In this document: positions 18,268 through 26,617 of the stretch, piece after piece
How the letters are laid out: each line of letters starts with the position of its first letter
How positions within the stretch are numbered: the first letter of the stretch is position 1
Assembly (NCBI GenBank): GCA_964419225.1
Contig: CAYQPF010000005.1
Coordinates: 23,837 to 87,836 of the forward strand
Length of the DNA: 64,000 nt
Origin: CAYQPF01 sp964419225
Lineage (GTDB): Bacteria > Cloacimonadota > Cloacimonadia > Cloacimonadales > CAYQPF01
Direction: 5' to 3'
Made by a program: the position numbers and the translations under genes
Notes under the pieces: model-generated
Databases searched by the model: none
The model's input: only the letters and a program-made list of their open reading frames with translations
What the model was told of the DNA's origin: nothing

Positions 18268-19530
18268 ATGCAAAAAATATTTTTAATAGTAGTAATGAGT
18301 TTAATTGTGTTATCAAATTATGCAGGGGTCAGTGATCGTATTGTAGCCAAAGTAGGCAGGGAGATAATACTTCAGTCTGAACTGGATAAGCAGGTTATGC
18401 AAATGAAGAATGCAAACATGATGAAAGAAGGTATGACAGATACAGATGTTTTGGATCAGATGATTGAGACAAAATTAATAATTTTGAAAGCAAAAGATTT
18501 AAAGTTGGAAGCAGATGAATTCAAAATCAAGTCTATGGCTGAAAAGCAAATGAAAGAAGTGCAGGCACAGTTCAAGAGTGAGGATGAGTTCAGAGCAGAG
18601 TTAAAGAAGATGGGTTTGAGCGTATTGGATTTGAAGAAATATTATGAGGATATGTTAACTGAGCAGAGTTTAAAGGAACAGATCATAAATACTGAGATCA
18701 AGAAGAAAGCTGTTGTTACCAATGCTGAAGTGGAACAATATTACAATGAAAATAAGGCCCAGATTCCGAACAGACCTCCGTTGGTTCAGGTAGGTATGAT
18801 CATGAAGACAATTAAAGCAGGAGAAGAGACTAAGAAGAATGCTTTGTTGGAAATAAATAAAATTATGGATAAGTTGAACAGAGGTGAGGATTTTGAAGCA
18901 CTTGCCAAGAAGAACAGTGACGATCCGAGTTCTAAAAGTGGTGGAGATATTGGATTTTTCAGTAAAGGGATGATGGTAAAAAGTTTTGAGGATGCTTCTT
19001 TTGCTTTGAAACCAGGGCAAATAAGTAAGGTTGTAGAAACGAGATTTGGTTATCATATTATAAAAATGGAAGAGAAGAAGGGTGATGAAATCAGAGTTAG
19101 GCATATTTTGAAGATGGTATTACCATTGGAAAAAGATATTGATACACAGGTTAGCCAAATGCAGGGTGTACTTGATGATTTAAAAAAGGGTGCAAGTTTT
19201 GCAGAAATGGCTAAAAAATATTCTGAAGATGATTCTTCTGCAGCAAATGGCGGAGTGATTGGAGAATTTACTGATGAGAATTATCCTGAAATGTTCAAGG
19301 AAAATTTGGCTAAAATTGGTGTTGGTGAATACACTGAGCTGATTCGTCAGGAAGATATGATTTATATATTCACCAAAACAAAGATGATCCCTGAGAGACA
19401 ATATGAGTTTAATGAAATTCAGGACAAAATTAAAGAGATGGTGATTTCCAGGAAACAGTTAACAATATACGAGCAATGGATAGATAATCTTAAAAAAGAG
19501 ATTTATGTTGAGATCAAAAAGGGAAAATAG
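18268..19530 (+). CDS. surA: SurA-like periplasmic chaperone with two PPIC domains
   Basis: The 420-residue protein has a signal peptide (1-19), the SurA N-domain (VSDRIVAKVGREIILQSELDKQV, LDQMIETKLI), and two parvulin domains at about 170-272 (LVQVGMIMKTI...DPSSKSGGDIGFFSKG...RFGYHIIKMEEKKG) and 275-380 (IRVRHILKMV...FAEMAKKYSEDDSSAANGG). A short C-terminal helix closes it. SurA escorts unfolded beta-barrel proteins to the BAM complex. Order and length agree with SurA of about 430 residues. Confidence 0.9.
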   Translation: MQKIFLIVVMSLIVLSNYAGVSDRIVAKVGREIILQSELDKQVMQMKNANMMKEGMTDTDVLDQMIETKLIILKAKDLKLEADEFKIKSMAEKQMKEVQAQFKSEDEFRAELKKMGLSVLDLKKYYEDMLTEQSLKEQIINTEIKKKAVVTNAEVEQYYNENKAQIPNRPPLVQVGMIMKTIKAGEETKKNALLEINKIMDKLNRGEDFEALAKKNSDDPSSKSGGDIGFFSKGMMVKSFEDASFALKPGQISKVVETRFGYHIIKMEEKKGDEIRVRHILKMVLPLEKDIDTQVSQMQGVLDDLKKGASFAEMAKKYSEDDSSAANGGVIGEFTDENYPEMFKENLAKIGVGEYTELIRQEDMIYIFTKTKMIPERQYEFNEIQDKIKEMVISRKQLTIYEQWIDNLKKEIYVEIKKGK

Positions 19531-19533
19531 ATA

Positions 19534-20052
19534 ATGTACAAAAAGATTTCAGTATTTTTGGCATCCTGTTTTTATATTGGATACATTCCGATTATGCCGG
19601 GTACTTTTGGTACTGCTTTTGCTGCAATTGTGGCATATTTGTTGCCTCAAAGCTGGTTTTATGAGCTTACTGGTTATTCTTCATTATGGGAAGTTAATAT
19701 AGCAGGTCAAATTATCTTTACGAGTGTGATTCTGCTAATTTCTTTCTTTAGTGTTCGGATATCTTCACAGGCAGAAGAGATTTTGGGACATGATAACAAA
19801 AGAATAGTACTGGATGAGTTTTGTGGTTATATGCTTAGTATTGCATTTTTACCTAAAACATGGCTTTTATTAGTATATGCATTTGCCTTGTTCAGAGTTT
19901 TTGATATTGCTAAACCGTATCCTGTAAATAAACTGGAAAAGCTCAAATCCGGGTGGGGTATTATGGCAGATGATTTAATGGCCGGGTTATACACAAATCT
20001 TTTACTGCAAGTTTTGATCAGAGTGTACCCAAGGTTTTTTATTTTAAATTAG
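19534..20052 (+). CDS. pgpA: phosphatidylglycerophosphatase A
   Basis: A 172-residue integral membrane enzyme of the PgpA family: MPGTFGTAFA near the start, VLDEFCGYMLS, FRVFDIAKPYP and GIMADDLMAGLYTN. It removes phosphate from phosphatidylglycerophosphate to give phosphatidylglycerol. The acidic metal-binding residues in DE and DD are present. It starts 4 bases after surA. Confidence 0.93.
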   Translation: MYKKISVFLASCFYIGYIPIMPGTFGTAFAAIVAYLLPQSWFYELTGYSSLWEVNIAGQIIFTSVILLISFFSVRISSQAEEILGHDNKRIVLDEFCGYMLSIAFLPKTWLLLVYAFALFRVFDIAKPYPVNKLEKLKSGWGIMADDLMAGLYTNLLLQVLIRVYPRFFILN

Positions 20053-20059
20053 GAGTTAC

Positions 20060-21934
20060 ATGAGAATTTTTCTTTATTCAATACTAATGATAATCATTTT
20101 AGTTTCCTGCTCGGTGAACAAAACTGTTGTTGTGCAGGAACAGAATACTGAAGCAGGCATATTTGATTATGGAATGGCAGAAATGGCTTATACAGAAGGA
20201 AAATTCGAAGATGCCTACAATTCTTTTCTGGCAATGGAAAAGAGTGATCCCACAAGTATTTATCTTAAACAAAGGATAATTGAAACTTTATCGCGACTTG
20301 TTCAGGCCAAGCCCGAGTTAAATATTGAACTACAGAGGAGAGCAGAGGAGTATCTTAAAAAAGATCCTAATAATCTAGTAGTTTTACAAATTTTAGCAGA
20401 TTATTATTCTTCTACTACCAAACCAGGCAGATTGAGTAAAATCTATGATCAGATCATCAAACTCGAGCCCACAGGTATCAATTATTTCAAATATTTTTAC
20501 ACAAAAGCCAGAGCCACAGGACTTATAGATACTTTGTTATTGGACAGATCATATGAAAGATCATCAGGTAATCAGCTTTTAGCTTTAAGTATTGGACAGA
20601 TGTATGCAGAAATCAATCCATCTAAGGCTAGAAAAATATTAATTGAAACTGATACCTTGTATAAATCGAACGAGACATTTAATGCTTTGCTGGAATTTTA
20701 CCGAAAGAACAAAGAAGTCGAGAATTTGAATCAGGCAATTAATTCCAGATTTTCCAATAAACTTGAATTAAGTGATTTACAGAGATTTTTTTTAATTGAG
20801 TCCAATTATGTTTTAAAAAAATATGAAGATACAATAGCAGATAGTTTGATTTTTTTGTCTTCAAATGATGTTTCTACCCAAAAGTACTTGTATTTGACAG
20901 CAAAAACAGTGAACAATGTAAGCCTGCAGATAAAGGCATTGGAATATCTCAATAGTAATTACGAGAATGAAAAAGAAAAAAGTTCATTAAACTTCGCGTT
21001 AGTAATGTTGTATTTTCAAGTAAACGAGCTGAAAAAATGTGTAGAGATCCTTTCTCAAATCAAAGATCCCGGTTTTATAAATGCTTTTTTTCTTAATGAT
21101 GTAGTTACAGGAACATTTGAAAAATTTCAGATTTTGGTCAAAGAGTATGAGCCATATTATAAACATAAATATGAAGGTGATTTTCTCAAGATCCAGTGTT
21201 ACCTGAATCTAAAGGATAATGCAAGTGCCAGCTCAATACTGGATAAAATAAAATATCAGGAAATTGAGTCAGATTCTTTGCTGGAATCAGTAGCTTATTT
21301 TTATTTAATAGCAGGGAATCAATCTGCCAAAGCACGCAAGGTTCTTGATCAAAGGAAAAGCAAAGAGTTTTCCACACCCTGTCTGATAGGATTGTTTTAT
21401 GCTTATAGTAATCAGGACAGTCTCGCTGTGGAATTTTTAGAGGAAGATATCAAGAATACCGATCTACCTTCATATGGAACTTTTCAGGCTTTATGTGGAA
21501 TCTTTGATAAAAGAAAGGATTTGACTAACGAGATAAGCTATTTACGAAATGCTATAGATCATTATCCGGATAGTTCTGAGTTTTTGAACTGGTTGGGATA
21601 TTTACTTGTAGATAATACTATGGATTTGGATTTTGCAGAGACTTTGATTGCCAAAGCACTGGAGATAAGTCCCGATGATGAGAATTTTTGGGATAGCAGA
21701 GCCTGGTTGTATTACAAGAAAAAGGACTTCAAAATGGCACTAAAGAGCATGAAATTACCTATGGAAAAGGGTATAAAGAGTAGTGTGGTGTCTTATCATA
21801 TAGGGGAAATCTATTTTAATTTGAAGAATATGAAAGAAGCAAAAAAATTCTTTACAAAAGCTATTGAATTAAACAATGATACCCAAGCAGTGAATCTTTC
21901 CAAACAAATTTTGGAAAATTATTTAAAGGAGTAG
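20060..21934 (+). CDS. tetratricopeptide-repeat lipoprotein
   Basis: A 624-residue lipoprotein (lipobox LVSC near residue 16) built largely of TPR-like helical hairpins. Clear units are AEMAYTEGKFEDAYNSFLAMEKSDP near the N-terminus and WLGYLLVDNTMDLDFAETLIAKALEISPDDENFWDSRAW-type repeats, followed by AYHIGEIYFNL-like ones, near the C-terminus. It probably acts as a scaffold at the outer membrane or periplasm. The partner is unknown. Its place in the surA-pgpA run suggests an envelope role. Confidence 0.85.
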   Translation: MRIFLYSILMIIILVSCSVNKTVVVQEQNTEAGIFDYGMAEMAYTEGKFEDAYNSFLAMEKSDPTSIYLKQRIIETLSRLVQAKPELNIELQRRAEEYLKKDPNNLVVLQILADYYSSTTKPGRLSKIYDQIIKLEPTGINYFKYFYTKARATGLIDTLLLDRSYERSSGNQLLALSIGQMYAEINPSKARKILIETDTLYKSNETFNALLEFYRKNKEVENLNQAINSRFSNKLELSDLQRFFLIESNYVLKKYEDTIADSLIFLSSNDVSTQKYLYLTAKTVNNVSLQIKALEYLNSNYENEKEKSSLNFALVMLYFQVNELKKCVEILSQIKDPGFINAFFLNDVVTGTFEKFQILVKEYEPYYKHKYEGDFLKIQCYLNLKDNASASSILDKIKYQEIESDSLLESVAYFYLIAGNQSAKARKVLDQRKSKEFSTPCLIGLFYAYSNQDSLAVEFLEEDIKNTDLPSYGTFQALCGIFDKRKDLTNEISYLRNAIDHYPDSSEFLNWLGYLLVDNTMDLDFAETLIAKALEISPDDENFWDSRAWLYYKKKDFKMALKSMKLPMEKGIKSSVVSYHIGEIYFNLKNMKEAKKFFTKAIELNNDTQAVNLSKQILENYLKE

Positions 21935-21937
21935 ATT

Positions 21938-22156
21938 ATGAAAAGACTCATATTGGAAAAATTGAATATGATTATTCTGGTTTTAGCACTGGTTCTTTTA
22001 GCCGTAGGTTACATTATTATGGGAACCGGGGACAAAACTATTTCCGTCATAATTATTGTCATCACAATGCTTGTTGTTATCCCTGCAGGAATATTGATCG
22101 GGGTTAATAAGAGCAAAGTAAGCGATGATAAAACTGATTTGAAGCTTAAAAAATAG
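21938..22156 (+). CDS. small two-helix membrane protein
   Basis: The 72-residue product has two hydrophobic segments (about 10-30 and 38-58) and a charged C-terminal tail (KSKVSDDKTDLKLKK). The loop MGTGDKTIS between them recalls DUF3098-type small membrane proteins of FCB bacteria, but the match is loose. It lies 3 bases after the TPR gene and 9 bases before the DUF58 gene, so it is very likely part of the operon. Confidence 0.65.
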   Translation: MKRLILEKLNMIILVLALVLLAVGYIIMGTGDKTISVIIIVITMLVVIPAGILIGVNKSKVSDDKTDLKLKK

Positions 22157-22165
22157 CAGTTATAT

Positions 22166-23053
22166 ATGTCTGAATCTTTATTAACTGAGGAGTTGATTGC
22201 CCGGATAGATAAATTCAATCTGAAAGCCAAGCTGATTGTAGAAGGTTTTATGATTGGTTTACACAAATCCCCGTATCACGGTTTCAGTGTAGAGTTTTCA
22301 GACCATCGGCAATATAATCCAGGCGATAATGTTAAGAGTATAGACTGGAAAGTTTATGCCAAAACCAACAGATACTACATCAAAAGATTTGAAGACGAGA
22401 CCAATCTGAAATGTTATCTTGTTATTGATCACAGTAATTCCATGGATTTCAGTTCTCAGAATATCAATAAGATGGAATATGCCAAATCTATGGCTTCAGC
22501 TTTGGCTTATCTGATGATCAATCAGCAGGATGCAGTGGGTTTATTGACTTATACCGATCAAATCACTAATTTTCTACCGGCAAAAGTAAGTAAAAGCTAC
22601 CTCAATTTGTTGTTGAAAGAAATATATCATCTGAAAGCCAAAGACCAAACCAGAACTGCCGAGATATTGCATGGTCTGGCTGATAAAGTTAAGAAAAGAG
22701 GCCTTATCATCATCATTTCAGACTTGTTGGATAATCCTGAGGACATACTATCTGGTCTTATGCATTTCAGACATCAGAAGCATGAGGTTATCCTTTTCCA
22801 TCTTCAGGATGTGCAGGAAGAAGAATTTGATTATAAGAGGGATACAGAATTCATAGATTCTGAAACTGGTGAGAAAATTCTGGTTTCTCCCTGGCAAATC
22901 AGAAGTTCTTATCTGGAAGAATATCAAAAGAGTATTAACTATCTTAAGCAGAAATGTTTTGAAGCAAAGATTGATTACAATCCTATCACGACGAACACAC
23001 CTTTTGATGAAATACTGATGCGTTATTTGAACAAAAGAGCGAGATTAGCTTAA
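22166..23053 (+). CDS. DUF58 / vWA-like protein
   Basis: The 295-residue protein carries the DUF58 signature (DHRQYNPGDNVKSIDWKVYAKTNRYYIKRFEDE) followed by a von Willebrand A-like fold with a MIDAS-like DHSNSMD. Members are usually encoded with MoxR ATPases and act in assembling or activating membrane complexes. No MoxR gene is present in this window, which is a gap in the usual context. The stop abuts directly on the next ATG. Confidence 0.88.
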   Translation: MSESLLTEELIARIDKFNLKAKLIVEGFMIGLHKSPYHGFSVEFSDHRQYNPGDNVKSIDWKVYAKTNRYYIKRFEDETNLKCYLVIDHSNSMDFSSQNINKMEYAKSMASALAYLMINQQDAVGLLTYTDQITNFLPAKVSKSYLNLLLKEIYHLKAKDQTRTAEILHGLADKVKKRGLIIIISDLLDNPEDILSGLMHFRHQKHEVILFHLQDVQEEEFDYKRDTEFIDSETGEKILVSPWQIRSSYLEEYQKSINYLKQKCFEAKIDYNPITTNTPFDEILMRYLNKRARLA

Positions 23054-24310
23054 ATGAATTTATTGGAAAAACTCAATATTCTAAGTGCAGCAGCAAAGTA
23101 TGATGTATCCTGTGTATCCAGCGGCAGCAGCAGAGCAAATACCAATAAAGGTTTGGGCAATGCTGTAGCACCAGGAATTTGTCACAGTTGGGGAGACGAT
23201 GGAAGATGCATCTCATTGTTGAAAGTTTTGTTAACGAATCATTGTATTTATGACTGCGTTTATTGTGCCAACCGGATCAGTAATGATATTCAAAGGGCTG
23301 CTTTTACTCCTGATGAATTGATTGCCTTGACCATAAATTTTTATCAACGTAATTACATTGAGGGTTTGTTTCTGAGTTCTGGAGTTCTGCAGAGTCCTGA
23401 TTTTACTATGGATCTGATGCTCAGGATAGTCAAAAAACTAAGGTTGGAGCATAATTACAACGGATACATTCATTTGAAAGCCATACCTGGTGCTGATAGT
23501 AAGTTGATCTATGAGGCAGGTTTGTATGTTGACAGGATGAGTGTAAACATGGAACTTCCTTCTGAAGCAGGTTTGAAACTCCTGGCACCGCAAAAGACCA
23601 AACAATCTATTTTTAAACCCATGGGTTTCATTGGAGCAAAGATCTATGAAACAGTGGAAGAAAGAAAACGTTACAAAAAAATGCCTGACTTCGTTCCAGC
23701 CGGGCAAAGTACACAGGTAATTATTGGTGCTACTCCTGAATCTGATTATCAGATTTTGACTCTTTCGGAAAACCTCTACCAGAAAGTAAATATGCGGAGA
23801 GTTTTCTATTCTGCCTATATTCCCATCAATAAAGACAAGAATCTACCAGCTTTGGCCGGACCTCCTTTGACCCGTGAACACCGATTGTATCAGGCTGACT
23901 GGCTTCTACGTTTCTACAAGTTCAAAGCAAGTGAAATTCTCACAGAATCCAACCCCTTTCTGGATGATAACTTTGATCCGAAAACGGAATGGGCTCTCAG
24001 AAATATTCACATTTTTCCAGTGGAAATCAACAAAGCTGATTATGCCTTACTTTTAAGAGTACCAGGAATTGGTCTTGTTTCTGCACAGAGAATTGTTGCA
24101 GCACGCAAAATGGAAGCTCTCAGGTTTGATCATCTGACCAAGCTGGGTATAGTTCTCAAAAGAGCTAAGTATTTTATTACCTGTCTCGGCAAAATGTATG
24201 ATAAATATCTAATGGAAACTGATACAATCCGTCAGCATTTACTCTGGGAAAGTGAGAAGAACCGGAAAAAAGATAAAGATCAACTGCACTTTTTTGATCT
24301 ACTGTCATGA
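23054..24310 (+). CDS. putative DNA modification/repair radical SAM protein
   Basis: The 418-residue enzyme has the radical SAM cluster C-x3-C-x2-C at C64, C68 and C71 (NHCIYDCVYCANR). It also has the family-typical opening with conserved GICHSWGDDGRCISLLK and a C-terminal helix-hairpin-helix (about 325-360, LLRVPGIGLVSAQRIVAAR). This layout matches the TIGR03916 family, usually paired with a TIGR03915/DUF4130 protein and thought to act on DNA; no such partner is seen here. The exact reaction is not known to me. It is coupled to the next gene by an ATGA overlap. Confidence 0.85.
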   Translation: MNLLEKLNILSAAAKYDVSCVSSGSSRANTNKGLGNAVAPGICHSWGDDGRCISLLKVLLTNHCIYDCVYCANRISNDIQRAAFTPDELIALTINFYQRNYIEGLFLSSGVLQSPDFTMDLMLRIVKKLRLEHNYNGYIHLKAIPGADSKLIYEAGLYVDRMSVNMELPSEAGLKLLAPQKTKQSIFKPMGFIGAKIYETVEERKRYKKMPDFVPAGQSTQVIIGATPESDYQILTLSENLYQKVNMRRVFYSAYIPINKDKNLPALAGPPLTREHRLYQADWLLRFYKFKASEILTESNPFLDDNFDPKTEWALRNIHIFPVEINKADYALLLRVPGIGLVSAQRIVAARKMEALRFDHLTKLGIVLKRAKYFITCLGKMYDKYLMETDTIRQHLLWESEKNRKKDKDQLHFFDLLS

Positions 24311-25632
24311 AGATTTCACAGACCTTATTAATAATAATTCTTTTATCAATCAACTATCTCTTTGCAAATCCAAAACTGTTGGAAAAAGCGGGTGATTCTT
24401 CTTTAAAAGCCAGAACTTCCTTCTTAGCCAATGAATATTTGGGAGTGTCTTCCGATGCATTATCATTAGAAAAAGGCATGGAACAGGCACGCCAGAATGC
24501 TCTGACTCTTATTTCCCAAAGTTTCGGTGCTGAAGTGAAAACTTCCAGCACATATTCCAATGTACACAAGAACAATACAGATTCCACCTATACTTTTACT
24601 CAGACCTTCCTTTCTACGGAAACTCATTTGCAGTTTAAGGTCAGGCAGTATTATTGGGAGAAATGGCAGGAAAGTGAGCAGCAGGTTTATAAGGTTTGGG
24701 CTTTGGTGGAATTTGATAAAAATGAAGTCCGTGATTACTGGCTGGAATATTGTACAAATCTTAGTCGGGAGATTGCAGACCTGTGTCAAAATCAGGAGGA
24801 TGTTCGGAAACTTATAATCAATTCTGAGATGGTCTGTCAGAAATATAGTCTTTTGCAGAAAAATGCAAATTTCTTTGAGCGGGAAGATTTTTTAGCAGTA
24901 CAAGGACAGTTTTCAAAATTAGCTGAAATTTGTAAAACAAGTGTTTCTCATTTAAAAATCATTAATCAGAGCAAACGCAGATTTTCTGATACACTGGAAT
25001 TTAAAGTAATCTGGAATCAAAAAAGTGTAGCAGAATTTCCTCTAAGATACAAATGTGAGAAAATTGATACAGTGTTTTACTCTAATGCTGAGGGAGTAAT
25101 TTCGGTGCCCTTATCATTTTTAGTTAATGGGCGAAATTATTCTGTGGAGTATGATTCGAGGATAATGCGTGAGATGATGGGAGTGGATTTTCCCAAACTG
25201 GAAGCAATTTGGCTCTCACGTTTGGAGCTTTCAAATTATAGCCTTAAACTTTCCTCTAACTCTGGTGGTACGATTACGTATCTGGATGCGAAACTACGCG
25301 AATATTTGGGGAATTTAGGCTTTGGCTTTACTACACCTCAGAGACCGGATTATAGTATTGAAATAAAATATGAATTTAAAAAAGCAACTACAGGAAAGGT
25401 CTATCCCGGTGAAGAAAAAGTAAATTTGAAAGTTGGGTTGATTTTAAAGAAGGGGAAAAATCAAGTTTGGAAATATAATTTACCTAATCAGCAATTTTCT
25501 GAACTGAGCGGATATGGAAAAAGTACTCAATCTGCCAAAGAAAATGCCTTGAGTATGGTCAGTTTGGAGAACAGGGAAGAGCTGATAGAATATTTAGCAG
25601 AGAAGATCAAAGATGAGATTATCCGGGATTAG
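24307..25632 (+). CDS. exported LPP20-like protein
   Basis: The 441-residue product has a signal peptide (1-20, cleavage near LFA). The region of about 40-140 (EQARQNALTLISQSFGAEVK, then a WALVEFDK-type strand) resembles the LPP20/FlgO-like fold of surface lipoproteins, though no lipobox is present. The C-terminal third (about 310-440) looks like a second, similar alpha/beta module with LREYLGNLGFGFT and NALSMVSLENREELIEYLAEKI. Function unknown; it probably acts in the periplasm or on the outer membrane. Confidence 0.65.
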   Translation: MKISQTLLIIILLSINYLFANPKLLEKAGDSSLKARTSFLANEYLGVSSDALSLEKGMEQARQNALTLISQSFGAEVKTSSTYSNVHKNNTDSTYTFTQTFLSTETHLQFKVRQYYWEKWQESEQQVYKVWALVEFDKNEVRDYWLEYCTNLSREIADLCQNQEDVRKLIINSEMVCQKYSLLQKNANFFEREDFLAVQGQFSKLAEICKTSVSHLKIINQSKRRFSDTLEFKVIWNQKSVAEFPLRYKCEKIDTVFYSNAEGVISVPLSFLVNGRNYSVEYDSRIMREMMGVDFPKLEAIWLSRLELSNYSLKLSSNSGGTITYLDAKLREYLGNLGFGFTTPQRPDYSIEIKYEFKKATTGKVYPGEEKVNLKVGLILKKGKNQVWKYNLPNQQFSELSGYGKSTQSAKENALSMVSLENREELIEYLAEKIKDEIIRD

Positions 25633-26566
25633 GAATTATTTAACAGGGATAGACAGGATAGGGATAAAAAATAATAAAAACAAAATACTGATTATTAGTG
25701 TTGGAATATTAATTTTATTGTCTCTTGGCTGGATAGTTGTTCATAAAGTTAAGATAAATGATAAAAAGCAAGAAATATCATATTTAGTAAAACCCTTAAA
25801 TTATTCTTTTGATTCAGAATTAAAAAAAGCCTATGAAGATGATTATCTCGATTTACCTACCATTAAGGAAGCGGAAACAACAGTTTTTAAGCAAACCAAA
25901 CCATTTACTAATCAAGTTGAGAAATATGAAGTAAAGAAATTAGAAAGCAGGAAATTGTCTGATTATAGAAATAAAAAGTGGGGATACCCTAAAAATAGTC
26001 TTTTTCTATATGAAACTGATGATACTACAAAAGCAATTGAACAAATTGTTTATGTAATTAAAAGGATAAAAAATGTTCGTGATTTCTTTTTTATGAAATC
26101 CAGTTATAATACTATGCTTATTTATGAAGATTATGAAAAGGAATTTTCACTTTTTCAAAGCTCTAAAAAATATGTTTTATACAAAATTCAAGATAAATGT
26201 TTATGGCTAAATTTCAATGGAGAATTTGAAAAAGTCTTCGAAAGAAAAAAGATATCACAAGGGTTGCCAAACTTTTATGGAAAGTCCTTTTTTAATCAGC
26301 ACTATAAAAAAATTGAGTTTATGAATTATACTTTCAAAGACATATATGAGTTTTACCTAATTGATTTACGTTCCAGTTATCCAAGAGAATTTTTGATATG
26401 GTTCGACAAAAATTTTAATCTGGTAAGATTTGAAAAAATTAGTGAAGGAACCTATAATATGGGGAAGATCTACATAAATCAAAATGAAGTTGAAAAGGTT
26501 TTATCCAGAGAGTTTTTAAAAAATCCCTCTATAATGCGTTTTAAGGATGGAATTGGCAAAGATTAA
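25613..26566 (+). CDS. membrane-anchored protein of unknown function
   Basis: The open frame gives up to 317 residues with one membrane segment (KILIISVGILILLSLGWIVV, about 24-43) and a long soluble part rich in lysine, tyrosine and phenylalanine. I see no known domain. The start is uncertain: ATG 25613 overlaps the previous gene by 20 bases and adds residues from a repeat-like stretch (ACAGGGATAGACAGGATAGG). No in-frame ATG lies between it and the membrane segment. AT content is higher than in its neighbours, which suggests recent gain. Confidence 0.55.
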   Translation: MRLSGIRNYLTGIDRIGIKNNKNKILIISVGILILLSLGWIVVHKVKINDKKQEISYLVKPLNYSFDSELKKAYEDDYLDLPTIKEAETTVFKQTKPFTNQVEKYEVKKLESRKLSDYRNKKWGYPKNSLFLYETDDTTKAIEQIVYVIKRIKNVRDFFFMKSSYNTMLIYEDYEKEFSLFQSSKKYVLYKIQDKCLWLNFNGEFEKVFERKKISQGLPNFYGKSFFNQHYKKIEFMNYTFKDIYEFYLIDLRSSYPREFLIWFDKNFNLVRFEKISEGTYNMGKIYINQNEVEKVLSREFLKNPSIMRFKDGIGKD

Positions 26567-26617
26567 TTTAATTTATTTAAGTATTAAAGTATGCTATGTA
26601 TCTGTTGAGGTAAAGAT

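Noticed and set aside
18670..19104. Antisense open frame of 144 codons inside surA
   Set aside because: Composition is that of a reversed lysine-rich helix region; surA is firmly supported.
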